64,000 bases of DNA from NCBI GenBank assembly GCA_964465735.1, contig CAYXKT010000001.1, positions 14,247-78,246 of the forward strand. Reading direction: 5' to 3'. This stretch comes from Erginobacter sp964465735 (lineage in GTDB: Bacteria > Auribacterota > Erginobacteria > Erginobacterales > Erginobacteraceae). Shown here piece after piece: positions 8,771 through 16,526 of the stretch. The notes under the pieces are model-generated. The model was not told where the DNA came from, made no database searches, and saw only the letters and a list, made by a program, of their open reading frames with translations. Positions within the stretch are counted from its first letter, which is position 1; each line of letters starts with the position of its first letter. The position numbers and the translations under genes are program-made.

Positions 8771-9199
8771 TTGATCGAACAGATTGAACTGCTTGGAGAA
8801 GACCTTGCGGCACTGAAAGAGAAGCGCAGTAAGACTCTCAAGCATCTCCCCTTATCTGAACTACCCGAGTCCGATCGATTTTCTCAATTGGCTTCTACGC
8901 GAAAGCACTTCGTTGACTCTATCAAGATGATTGACTATTGTACTGAAACGTCTTTGGCTGGCATCTTGCGTGATTCGTTGGCTCGTCCCAAGGATGCACG
9001 AGCTTTGTTGCGCGATATCTATACAAATGAAGCCGACATATTTCCAGACGAGGAAGCGGGGACCTTGACTGTCCGTTTGCATCATCTGACGAACCGGTTG
9101 TCGGATCAAGCGGCAAAAGATCTTGCCAAGCATCTCAATAACAGTGAGATTATCTATCCAGGTACAAATCTACGCTCGCAGTACGAATTGGTATCATAA
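8771..9199 (+). pseudogene. C-terminal fragment of a putative transposase
   Basis: The 142-codon frame has no proper start (TTG at 8771 abuts the integrase remnant). It contains an acidic N-terminal helix, ESDRFSQLASTRKHFVDSIK, LTVRLHHLTNRLSDQA and the closing NNSEIIYPGTNLRSQYEL. From memory this resembles the C-terminus of a widespread group of proteins annotated as putative transposases that end in a PGTxLRLxYE motif; this was not checked by search. The upstream catalytic part is missing, and its left edge coincides with the point where intI loses its N-terminus. Confidence 0.5.
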
Positions 9200-9231
9200 T
9201 AATTCCGTGAAGTCAGGACATCTGAATCTCT

Positions 9232-9240
9232 GTTGGCACA
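9232..9240 (+). other. Integron cassette boundary (core site G/TTGGCACA)
   Basis: GTTGGCACA here is the exact reverse complement of TGTGCCAAC at 9871-9879, the left core box of the attC downstream of hicB. In integrons the first bases of a cassette (after the G of GTT) are complementary to the left box of the cassette's own attC, because the two pair in the circular form. This fixes the cassette as about 9233-9935. Confidence 0.65.
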
Positions 9241-9294
9241 AAATAGTGTATTGCTAACGCCCATAGACATTGGTATCAATAGTGGCATCATATA

Positions 9295-9554
9295 GTGGCG
9301 TCGGATATCAACAACACTCTTGATGAAATGAGGCGGCACCGGCGGGTATCCGTTTCGCGGACTTATGCCGGGTGTGTACTCACTACTCCGGCGAACCGCG
9401 ACAGAAGGGCACGAGCCATCGGATCTATAAAACCCCCTGGAAGGGTGATCCAAGGGTCAATATCCAGAACGCGAAAGGCAAGGCGAAGGACTATCAGGTA
9501 AGGCAAGTCTTGATAGCCATCGAAAGGATACAATATGAAAGCGGCGGAAAGTGA
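9295..9554 (+). pseudogene. hicA: HicA-type mRNA interferase toxin, frameshifted
   Basis: The HicA fold is clear in the second frame: PAGIRFADLCRVCTHYSG, EPRQKGTSHRIYKTPW (catalytic His in the GTSH motif) and VNIQNAKGKAKDYQVRQV. The N-terminus MASDINNTLDEMRR lies in the preceding frame from GTG 9295; one G appears lost near 9337 between MRR and the expected Ala-Pro. As written the toxin can only be made from an internal start such as GTG 9372, which drops the first strand and helix. It overlaps hicB by 20 bp, the usual hicAB arrangement, and sits inside an integron cassette. Confidence 0.8.
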
Positions 9555-9867
9555 TCACTATACGTATCGCGTGACCTGGTCCGAAGACGATAGAGAGTAT
9601 GTCGGACTCTGCGCAGAGTTACCCAGTTTGAGCTGGTTGGCCTCTTCTGCTGAAGCAGCTCTTCGGGGAATACGTCCTGTCGTGGCGGACGTGGTGACGG
9701 ATATGAAGAGGACCAGCGAAGAACTTCCCGATCCACTTGCTGAGCGTCGTTTCAGCGGAAAATTTATGGTGCAGGTTCCTCCCGGAGTTCACAGGAATCT
9801 TGCGGTGGAGACAGCTGAGGCAGGCGTAAGTCTGAATCGCCTGGCGAGTGCCAAGCTCTCGCGATAG
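9535..9867 (+). CDS. hicB: HicB antitoxin
   Basis: The 110-residue protein has the HicB RNase-H-like core (YTYRVTWSEDDREYVGLCAE, then FPSLSW-like LPSLSWLASSAEAALRGI). A C-terminal ribbon-helix-helix tail follows (PPGVHRNLAVETAEAGVSLN), which binds DNA and autoregulates the operon in this subfamily. It neutralises HicA. Start ATG overlaps the hicA 3' end. The stop at 9867 is followed within 4 bp by an attC recombination site, so this is the last gene of an integron cassette. Confidence 0.9.
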   Translation: MKAAESDHYTYRVTWSEDDREYVGLCAELPSLSWLASSAEAALRGIRPVVADVVTDMKRTSEELPDPLAERRFSGKFMVQVPPGVHRNLAVETAEAGVSLNRLASAKLSR

Positions 9868-9870
9868 TTA

Positions 9871-9941
9871 TGTGCCAACCATTCGCTCCAGCAGACCCGG
9901 GTCCGCGGTGTGGGCCCGGACAGCTGAGCTAATCGTTATAT
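9871..9941 (+). other. attC recombination site (59-be) of the hicAB cassette
   Basis: The left box TGTGCCAAC and right box GTTATAT bracket an imperfect inverted repeat. Left arm CATTCGCTCCAGC faces right arm GCTGAGCTAATCG, whose reverse complement is CGATTAGCTCAGC; the extra C in the left arm is a typical extrahelical base. The central ACCCGGGTCC pairs with GGGCCCGGA. Length about 70 bp, position directly after a stop codon, and the matching cassette start at 9232 all fit an attC. The flanking boxes are off the RYYYAAC/GTTRRRY consensus at a few positions. Confidence 0.75.
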
Positions 9942-10009
9942 GCTGGATAATCTCTCGCGATTATGTTAAATAGTATGCGTCATTTATAAATTGAACAGGG
10001 GATACTCCA

Positions 10010-10369
10010 ATGACAACAGCAGAAAAAATGATTCAACGTATCTCTATGCTACCTGAACATCTTCAGGCTGAAGTTCTTGATTTCGTGGAATTTATCGAAG
10101 AAAAGAATAAAACTTGCGACCAGACGGACGAGAGATCATAGTGGTCAAGATTATCCCTTTCGTATGCGATGCGTGGTATGGAAGATGGACAAGCTTACTA
10201 TTCTGTCCAAGATATTAAAGAAGAGTATTTTTCAGACTACCCTGAACTGTCATCGTATGATTGTCCTGACTTATTACATCTTGATGCGACTAATGCTCCA
10301 GAGTTTACCAGAAGATTATCGTTTGTTATCAGGCAAAAATTATCAAAATCCCAAGGCGTAAATCAGTAA
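10010..10369 (+). pseudogene. DUF2281-type antitoxin-like protein with internal amber codon
   Basis: From ATG 10010 the frame reads MTTAEKMIQRISMLPEHLQ, EVLDFVEFIEEKN, then TAG at 10139. It continues without shift as WSRLSLSYAMRGMEDGQ and VQDIKEEYFSD, the conserved second half of DUF2281 antitoxin-like proteins. The stop falls in the variable linker. Either the gene is broken or two peptides are made. It lies directly after the hicAB attC site and appears to be the next cassette. Confidence 0.7.
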
Positions 10370-10378
10370 TAGTAATAA

Positions 10379-10389
10379 GCATATATAAC
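10379..10389 (+). other. Vestigial attC left box of the second cassette
   Basis: GCATATATAAC here resembles the reverse complement of the cassette's first bases (GTTATATGC at 9935, reverse complement GCATATAAC) with two extra bases. It lies after the DUF2281 stop and just before the GT39 fragment begins at 10399. The rest of an attC is absent, consistent with truncation. Confidence 0.4.
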
Positions 10390-10398
10390 TCTGGCGAT

Positions 10399-10803
10399 AT
10401 GAAAGACAGGACCTCATTCATAATATTAATTGGCATAATCGCCTTGGCTTACATCTTGAGGGTGCACGGAATTAATTATTATTCCTACGGCGATGAGCAC
10501 TTCCACGTCTATAATTCCCTGGGACTGGCGACCGGACAGCTTCCGGGCAATTTTCACCGGGTTGCCCTGTTTTTATTCTATGGCTTATTTTATGCCATTG
10601 GCTGGGTGATCGGCATCTTCCGCAACCCCCACGATTTCATCGGGGTTTATTTTTCCCAGATGCACGTATTCTATTACGTGGGACGGTTTTTTGAGGTCCT
10701 GACGGGGACCGCCGGCGTGGTGCTCCTTTACTTGTGGGGGAAGAAGATATTCTCCCGAACGGCCGGAAGTGCTAAGCTGGAAGGGGCAGGAATCCCGAAC
10801 TAA
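10399..10803 (+). pseudogene. GT39 N-terminal fragment fused to GT2 sequence
   Basis: The first about 123 codons (ALAYILRVHGINYYSYGDEH, then KKIFSRTA) match the N-terminus of the intact GT39 at 14615. At about 10767 the DNA switches to the middle of a GT2 gene: CCGGAAGTGCTAAGCTGGAA corresponds to the PEVLSWKGQE codons of the gene at 1036, in a different frame. The frame therefore ends after GSAKLEGAGIPN. A GGCCGGA-like microhomology is present at the switch point. The product has the acidic YGDEH motif but lacks most of the membrane domain. Confidence 0.85.
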
Positions 10804-11318
10804 GCAGAAGAAGACGGGGTTTCGGGGTGGAAGCCTGATAAGGAGTCACCTGAATTTTTCGTTTTATGAGAAGCCGATGATGTTGTTCGGTTTTGTCGGG
10901 ATGGCTCTTCTGGTACTCGGGCTGATTTTCGGTTTTCATATTATGCTTTTGCGATTCAAAGGTACCCTTACGCCGAATCGTCCGCTGGTTACTTTAACCT
11001 AAGTTGAGCGATTATTGCGGATGAAACGTGCTAAGATTTTGCTGGCCGACGGGTTGCGAAAACCGCAGCCATATCCAGGAGATATGGCGAGGATTTTCAA
11101 TATCCGTTCGGACTCAAAAGATTGGTGCAGTTCGCCGCATAGAATCGCTCAATTTAGGTATAATCTTTATCCTTGCGGGTATACAGATACTGACTCTGGG
11201 GTTTATTGCTAATTATATCGGCTCTCTCCGCAAGGAGATGTTCAAAATCCAGAAACAGAACCAGAACCTCGAAGGCAAGTTGAGCAGTTCACTGGCGAAG
11301 ATTAGTCCTTCGCGATAA
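10769..11318 (+). pseudogene. GT2 C-terminal fragment, split by a MITE
   Basis: It contains VLSWKGQESRTKQKKTGFRG, the FYEKPMMLFG membrane segment and LLRFKGTLTPNRPLVTL, then is cut by MITE copy B. It resumes downstream as IIFILAGIQILTLGFIANY and a charged tail. It is a paralogue of the last third of the GT2 gene at 1036-2040. Its catalytic half was lost in the deletion that fused it to the GT39 fragment. Confidence 0.88.
10998..11158 (-). mobile_element. 161-bp MITE, copy B (inverted)
   Basis: Same length and near-identical sequence as the other copies but in opposite orientation (starts CCTAAGTTGAGCGATTAT). Flanks are TTTAA and TATAA, an imperfect 5-bp duplication. Alignment of the surrounding GT2 codons suggests a small rearrangement at the site. 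It splits the GT2 remnant in the codons for PLVTL/IIFIL. Confidence 0.92.
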
Positions 11319-11347
11319 TTTTTTTCCATCAATATTGATTAAATAAT

Positions 11348-12550
11348 ATGCGTGCCCTGAAAACAATCGGGTATTTTACATTATACTATCTTTCGCAGAG
11401 AGCATTTAAGTTTCTGGGATATCTCTGGCCGAAAGACCACCAACTTCTCCTCTTCTCTGGATTGAAGGGGATGCATTACAGCGATAACACTAAATATTTA
11501 TTCGAGAGTTTTGCTCGCAATTATTCTGGTGAGTTCAAAATTGTCTGGATAACCGTTAACAAAAGTTTGCTCAGGAGCGTCGAAGAAAAGAAAATTTCCG
11601 GGGCCCGGATAATTTATCAGTGGTCTCTGGATGGTTTCCTGGCGATCCTTCGGGCTGCGGTGGTTTTTTACCTATCGGATTCCAGTGATATCCCTTATGT
11701 CTTGTTTTCTCGAAGGACCGTTACCTGCCAGTTGTGGCACGGCATCCCGGTTAAGCGTATATGTCTTCTTAAGCCACGCTGGAATCATTATCCCCACTGG
11801 TTGGTGAAATATTTTTACTTTTCGATGTATTCATACTGGATATGCAGTTCCTCTGTCGACCGACTGGCTACCGCTCTCTGCGTCGGATTACCGATTGACC
11901 GAGTTTTGATTACCGGCTATCCGCGTAATGACTATCTGATTGAGCAAAAACAATCGTCGGCCTGCGATTTACTGGATCGTTTTCCCTACTTGCGGAAGAA
12001 AATAATCCTATATGCCCCTACGTGGCGGCAAAACAGTATTGTCCGTTTTTTCCCATTCTTCGATTATTCCCTGGGAAGAATCAACGAGTTTCTGGAGGGA
12101 TCCGATGCCTTTATCTTGTTGCGTGGGCATAGATATGAACGCAGGGAAATCGGAGCCATCGATTATGATGCTTTTATTGGAGATCGGATACTTGACGCAT
12201 CGAAAAGCATCTTCGAGGATGTTCAAGAATTATTGCCCCACGTTGATATTTTGATTAGTGATTATTCTGGGGTCTGGGTGGATTACCTGCTCCTGAATCG
12301 CCCGATCGTATTTGCCCCTTACGATTTGGAGGAGTTCAAGGTGGAAACCGGCTTGCTTTATAACTATGACTTCGTCACCCCCGGTCCGAAGGTTGCCACG
12401 ACCGAAGAACTGATCAAGGCTCTTCGAGAATATATCCACCATCCTGAGAAAGATTCAGAGAGACGGCAATTAATCAAAGGTCTATTCCACCAGTATGAAG
12501 ATGGCCGCTCATACGAGCGGATATACGAAATCGTTAAACGGATAACCTGA
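11348..12550 (+). CDS. CDP-glycerol glycerophosphotransferase (TagB/TagF-like) family protein
   Basis: The 400-residue protein shows the family's GT-B motifs: QLWHGIPVKRI, LITGYPRNDYL, ILYAPTWRQN, ILISDYSGVWVDYLLLNRP and the C-terminal HQYEDGRSYERI. Members transfer glycerol-phosphate, ribitol-phosphate or other phospho-alcohols from CDP donors onto polymers. No CDP-glycerol synthesis gene is visible in the window, but a CTP-using phosphonate pathway lies 6 kb downstream, so a cytidylylated phosphonate is a conceivable donor (inference). It is followed 17 bp later by a DUF354 protein. Confidence 0.9.
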   Translation: MRALKTIGYFTLYYLSQRAFKFLGYLWPKDHQLLLFSGLKGMHYSDNTKYLFESFARNYSGEFKIVWITVNKSLLRSVEEKKISGARIIYQWSLDGFLAILRAAVVFYLSDSSDIPYVLFSRRTVTCQLWHGIPVKRICLLKPRWNHYPHWLVKYFYFSMYSYWICSSSVDRLATALCVGLPIDRVLITGYPRNDYLIEQKQSSACDLLDRFPYLRKKIILYAPTWRQNSIVRFFPFFDYSLGRINEFLEGSDAFILLRGHRYERREIGAIDYDAFIGDRILDASKSIFEDVQELLPHVDILISDYSGVWVDYLLLNRPIVFAPYDLEEFKVETGLLYNYDFVTPGPKVATTEELIKALREYIHHPEKDSERRQLIKGLFHQYEDGRSYERIYEIVKRIT

Positions 12551-12567
12551 ACCTGGTTCTTGGATCT

Positions 12568-13605
12568 ATGAAAATCTTGGTGGAAATTGCGCAACAGACC
12601 TGTGTCCAGTTTTTTAAGAATATTATCTCGACCTTGAAGAGTCGCGGGCACGAAGTTCAGGTTCTGAGCCGCGAGCGCGAATGCACCGTGGAATTGCTCA
12701 ATGAGTATGGCATCGATCATTCTGTCATCAGCAAGTTCACCCCGGGTAAGTATAATTTGTTAACGGAGCTATTGGTCAGGGATTACAAAATTTGGAAGGC
12801 GGGTCGTTCTTTTCAGCCCGACTTGGTTTTAACCGCCAGCATTGCTGGTGTTCACGCGGCTAAGCTATTGCGAGTTCCCTCCCTATTGCAGAATGACAAT
12901 GGAAGATCGGCTGGCTTGCTCCACCGGTTGATGGTCCCGCTTGCCACATATGTTTTGACCCCAGATTGCCAGAACGAGGATTACGGTTCCGGCCATATTA
13001 AATATCCCGGATACAAGGAACTGGCTTATCTCCATCCCGCTAATTTCACCCCGGATTCATCCGTCCTCCAGGAACTCGGAATTAAAGCCGGGGAAAGATT
13101 ATTTATCCTTCGGTTTACCAGTCTTCAGGCTTGTCACGATGCTGGGCGGAAAGGGATGAGTTATGAGCTAAAAAACCGGATGATTGAATTATTGCATACC
13201 CGGGGCAGGGTATTTATTTCATCCGAAGGAGTTTTGCCGGCGGAATGGGAGAAATTTCGCCTTACATTAAGCCCCGGGAAAATCCATAGCGCACTTTACT
13301 ATGCCGATCTCTATGCTGGTGATAGCGGGACAATGGCTTCCGAATCATCGGTCCTGGGAACCCCAGGGATATTTATGCTCTCTTTTTCAGGGACGTTGTA
13401 TTATCTCAAGGAACTGGAAGAAAGGTACGGGTTGCTGTATCAATTTCGACATAATCAGGAAGAAGAATGTATGGCGCTTGTCCGAAACCTGTTGGATATG
13501 AAGAACTTGAAAGCGGCGTGGGCTGAAAAGCGGCAAATAATGCTGGGAGACAAGGTCGATGTCGCGGATTATTTTGTGAAGAAAATTGAAACGGTTTCGA
13601 TATGA
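12568..13605 (+). CDS. DUF354 family glycosyltransferase-like protein
   Basis: A 345-residue GT-B-like protein related to UDP-GlcNAc 2-epimerase/MurG folds: N-terminal MKILVEIAQQTCVQFFKNII, central PDLVLTASIAGVHAAKLL, and C-terminal DLYAGDSGTMASESSVLGTP, the donor-site motif of DUF354. These proteins are frequent in surface glycan clusters; substrate unknown. Its stop overlaps the start of the next gene by 4 bp, implying translational coupling. Confidence 0.85.
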   Translation: MKILVEIAQQTCVQFFKNIISTLKSRGHEVQVLSRERECTVELLNEYGIDHSVISKFTPGKYNLLTELLVRDYKIWKAGRSFQPDLVLTASIAGVHAAKLLRVPSLLQNDNGRSAGLLHRLMVPLATYVLTPDCQNEDYGSGHIKYPGYKELAYLHPANFTPDSSVLQELGIKAGERLFILRFTSLQACHDAGRKGMSYELKNRMIELLHTRGRVFISSEGVLPAEWEKFRLTLSPGKIHSALYYADLYAGDSGTMASESSVLGTPGIFMLSFSGTLYYLKELEERYGLLYQFRHNQEEECMALVRNLLDMKNLKAAWAEKRQIMLGDKVDVADYFVKKIETVSI

Positions 13606-14567
13606 AGCCAGCCGGAAAAAGATTGGGCAGGGTCGTTATTCCATACCTTTTGCCATTGGTGGTGGGCGTGCTGGCGGCTATATATTTCTCACGGAATTAT
13701 GAGCAGTTCCGGCAGATTAAAGTTATTTCCTGCTGGTGGTTCATTTTTCTGGTAGCGAGCTCACTGGCTACCATAGTTCCTGCCGCCCTGATTTTGCGGA
13801 ATATACTTCGGTTTTTTCAGGTTAACCTGGGTTTTTGGGAATCGGTCGGCCTGGTCTTTATTACCGGGATGGGAAATTATATTGTACCGTACGTTGGTGG
13901 TGTCGGACTGCGGGCGACCTATTTGAGGAAACGCTATAACCTCCCATTGGGATATTTTGCCGGAACTGCGGGGGGGGCGGTTTTGCTCTCCACCCTGCTT
14001 AACTCTATCATCGGCCTGGTAATGGTCTGCTATCTGTACTTTACCAGGCAAATGTTCAATCCGGTTATCTTGCTTCTGTTTGTGGCGTTCATTGCGATGG
14101 TGGCGGTTTTCATCCTGATGCCAATGAAGGGATTCAAGAGCGAGAATAGGTTGTTGCTGAAAATGAATCAAGTCTGGGAGGGGTGGAAAATAATCCGTTC
14201 TCAGCGCCGAGCGGACCTAATCGCCCTTTTATTTTACGCGGCACTCTCCTCCGTGGTTGGAATTTTAGTAACTTATTCTTCATTCCGAGTTATTACGGAA
14301 TTCGTTTCCCCCGCCGCCGCCGCGATAATTTCGGCGATGGCGGCATTGAGCCATAAAATTAGTGTTACTCCAGCCGGCCTGGGAATTCGTGAGCTGGTGA
14401 TTGTGTTCACTTCACAAGCATTGGGATATCTTTTGGTGGTAAATGTTTCCGTTGCGCTTATTCAGAGGTTGGTTTCCGCAGGTATTGTTTTTATCGGAGG
14501 TGGCATATCAAGTTATCTATTATCGCGAACGGTACTTGAATCTCCGCCGGTCGATAAATCCGTATAA
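13602..14567 (+). CDS. UPF0104/LPG-synthase TM domain membrane protein
   Basis: A 321-residue protein with about eight hydrophobic segments. The C-terminal signature KISVTPAGLGIRELVIVF is that of the lysylphosphatidylglycerol synthase TM / AglD family, proposed to act as lipid or lipid-sugar translocases. ATG overlaps the preceding gene's stop. It sits between a DUF354 protein and GT39 14615. The same pair (this family followed by GT39) is present as remnants at 2480-3488. Confidence 0.85.
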   Translation: MKPAGKRLGRVVIPYLLPLVVGVLAAIYFSRNYEQFRQIKVISCWWFIFLVASSLATIVPAALILRNILRFFQVNLGFWESVGLVFITGMGNYIVPYVGGVGLRATYLRKRYNLPLGYFAGTAGGAVLLSTLLNSIIGLVMVCYLYFTRQMFNPVILLLFVAFIAMVAVFILMPMKGFKSENRLLLKMNQVWEGWKIIRSQRRADLIALLFYAALSSVVGILVTYSSFRVITEFVSPAAAAIISAMAALSHKISVTPAGLGIRELVIVFTSQALGYLLVVNVSVALIQRLVSAGIVFIGGGISSYLLSRTVLESPPVDKSV

Positions 14568-14614
14568 ATAACCAATACATTGGCGAAAAACTGGGGTTGC
14601 ATTAATCCGGCGGG

Positions 14615-16384
14615 ATGATAATGAAGATATTAAGTAATGAATTGGCCGTGGCTCTGCCGAGCGGATGGAGTTTGGCCAAATCCGGGCGCTTAATTATTAT
14701 TGTTCTGACCCTGCTGGCCTTATCACTCAGGGTTTACGGGATAAATTATTATTCATATGGCGACGAGCATTACCACATATATAACTCCCTGGCATTAGCG
14801 ACCGGTCAGCTTCCGGGAAACTTTCACCGAATCGCGCTTTTTTTCTTCTATGGGATTTTCTATTTCGTGGGATGGATGTTTGGGTTTTTCCGGGATCCAG
14901 CGGTGTTTATCGGAACATATTTTTCCCAAATGCACATATTCTACTTTGTGGGCCGTTTTTTTGAGACTCTGGCCGGTACAGCGTGCGTCCCCCTTCTCTA
15001 TCTTCTAGGAAAAAAGATGTTTTCCCGAATGACCGGATTTATTGCCGCTTTCTTTCTGGCGGTCAGCCCGGTCTCGGTGGAGATCTCTCAAATTGCTCGC
15101 GGCCAGGCGCTCTGCCTGTTGTTGATAATCGTGGCTATGTATTTTTCCTATACGGCGATTGATGGCAAGGGAAAGAACCTTCGGTATGTATTCTCCGGTC
15201 TTTGCTTCGGTGCTGCGCTCTCTATTCGGATATACGTATTGATCATTCTGATTCCGCTGGTTTGTTTCTACATAAAGGAAAGGTCATTATTCTTGGTTTC
15301 TCAACCCGGGAATCACGGTGGAATTCTTCGGCTGCTGCAGATGCGCATATTCAGTCGTTTGTTTCTCAGTCTTGGATTATGGTTATTTATCGGTTTCGCC
15401 ATTCTCGCTTACGGAGTGTCTGCTCCGCGTATATTTGCAAGATTTCAGCCTTATGTAGCCGGTCATATTTATGATTTGGCGACCGGAACGGCGGAAGAAA
15501 AGTTATATGTAGGTGCCGATGTTAATAATTCGTTTCAATACTATTTGACAGAAGGTCTCAGCCGGGGCTTGGGCCTTCCCTTATATATATATTGTTCCCT
15601 GGCAATATTTATCGGATTAATGAAGTGGAGAAATAGAAATTATCCGGCATTGATTTTTTGTGTAATATTGTACCTGGCAGTTATGGGCCGAGGTGCCATC
15701 GCTGCCGTACGATATCTATTCCCATTGTTGCCTGCGCTTTTTCTTGTTGCTGGAGATGTGCTTTCCGAAGGGAGCAGGCGTTTTGGGTTTTCACAACGGC
15801 ACCGGAATATTCTCATTATTGTGCTTGTTGGGATAATTGCCTATCCAGCCTTGAGCATAGTGAATAATCGGAACAAGCTGAATCGAAAACCAACTACCAA
15901 GGATTTAGCCCAGGAGTGGATATTCTCGAATCTTCCCGACGGAACGAGGATTGCGGTAGAGAGTATGGGGTACCGAGGGCCGGACTTAAAGCTGACCCCA
16001 GTAATCGATTATTGGATTTATAACCTTGGTGATGAGGATTTAAGGGTGTTATTGAATGAAAGGATAGATCAAGGCCAACCTTCGTTCGCCCTGAAGCATT
16101 TTATTGCTCACCGGCCCCATCCAAAATATTTCACTCGCACAATATCGATCAGGGAGGTAATTGACATTCGGGAACTGATTGATGAGGGTTATCAATACAT
16201 AGTTACCTGCTCCGGAAATCGAGATGTCTATGAGCAGGAGATAACCCGAGATAGATACCCGGAGCATTATGCTTCCAGAGTTGGTTTCTACCAGTGGCTG
16301 GAGAAAGTCGGACTCTTGGTTAAGAAATTTACGCCGGGGCCAGAATCTCCGGGTGACCGCATCGATATATATAAAATCAGGTGA
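14615..16384 (+). CDS. GT39 family polyprenyl-phosphate-sugar glycosyltransferase
   Basis: A 589-residue integral membrane protein. The first periplasmic loop holds the catalytic-type acidic motif INYYSYGDEHYHIYNS; about ten further hydrophobic segments follow, then a soluble C-terminal domain from about residue 430. GT39/PMT-like enzymes take sugars from polyprenyl-phosphate carriers and add them to periplasmic acceptors, so GT2 enzymes that load such carriers are natural partners. It is the intact representative of the paralogues broken at 3061 and 10399. ATG 14615 or ATG 14621 could both serve. Confidence 0.88.
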   Translation: MIMKILSNELAVALPSGWSLAKSGRLIIIVLTLLALSLRVYGINYYSYGDEHYHIYNSLALATGQLPGNFHRIALFFFYGIFYFVGWMFGFFRDPAVFIGTYFSQMHIFYFVGRFFETLAGTACVPLLYLLGKKMFSRMTGFIAAFFLAVSPVSVEISQIARGQALCLLLIIVAMYFSYTAIDGKGKNLRYVFSGLCFGAALSIRIYVLIILIPLVCFYIKERSLFLVSQPGNHGGILRLLQMRIFSRLFLSLGLWLFIGFAILAYGVSAPRIFARFQPYVAGHIYDLATGTAEEKLYVGADVNNSFQYYLTEGLSRGLGLPLYIYCSLAIFIGLMKWRNRNYPALIFCVILYLAVMGRGAIAAVRYLFPLLPALFLVAGDVLSEGSRRFGFSQRHRNILIIVLVGIIAYPALSIVNNRNKLNRKPTTKDLAQEWIFSNLPDGTRIAVESMGYRGPDLKLTPVIDYWIYNLGDEDLRVLLNERIDQGQPSFALKHFIAHRPHPKYFTRTISIREVIDIRELIDEGYQYIVTCSGNRDVYEQEITRDRYPEHYASRVGFYQWLEKVGLLVKKFTPGPESPGDRIDIYKIR

Positions 16385-16526
16385 AGCATCTCGGATGCAT
16401 TAATAGCCCTTAAATTAAATTCCTCGATAATAATAAGCTAGTAATTGTTTAAATAAAAGAATTGATTTCAAATAGATTCAAAATTTTATATATTAGCGTA
16501 CTGAACGAACGGAAAATTCAAATTAT

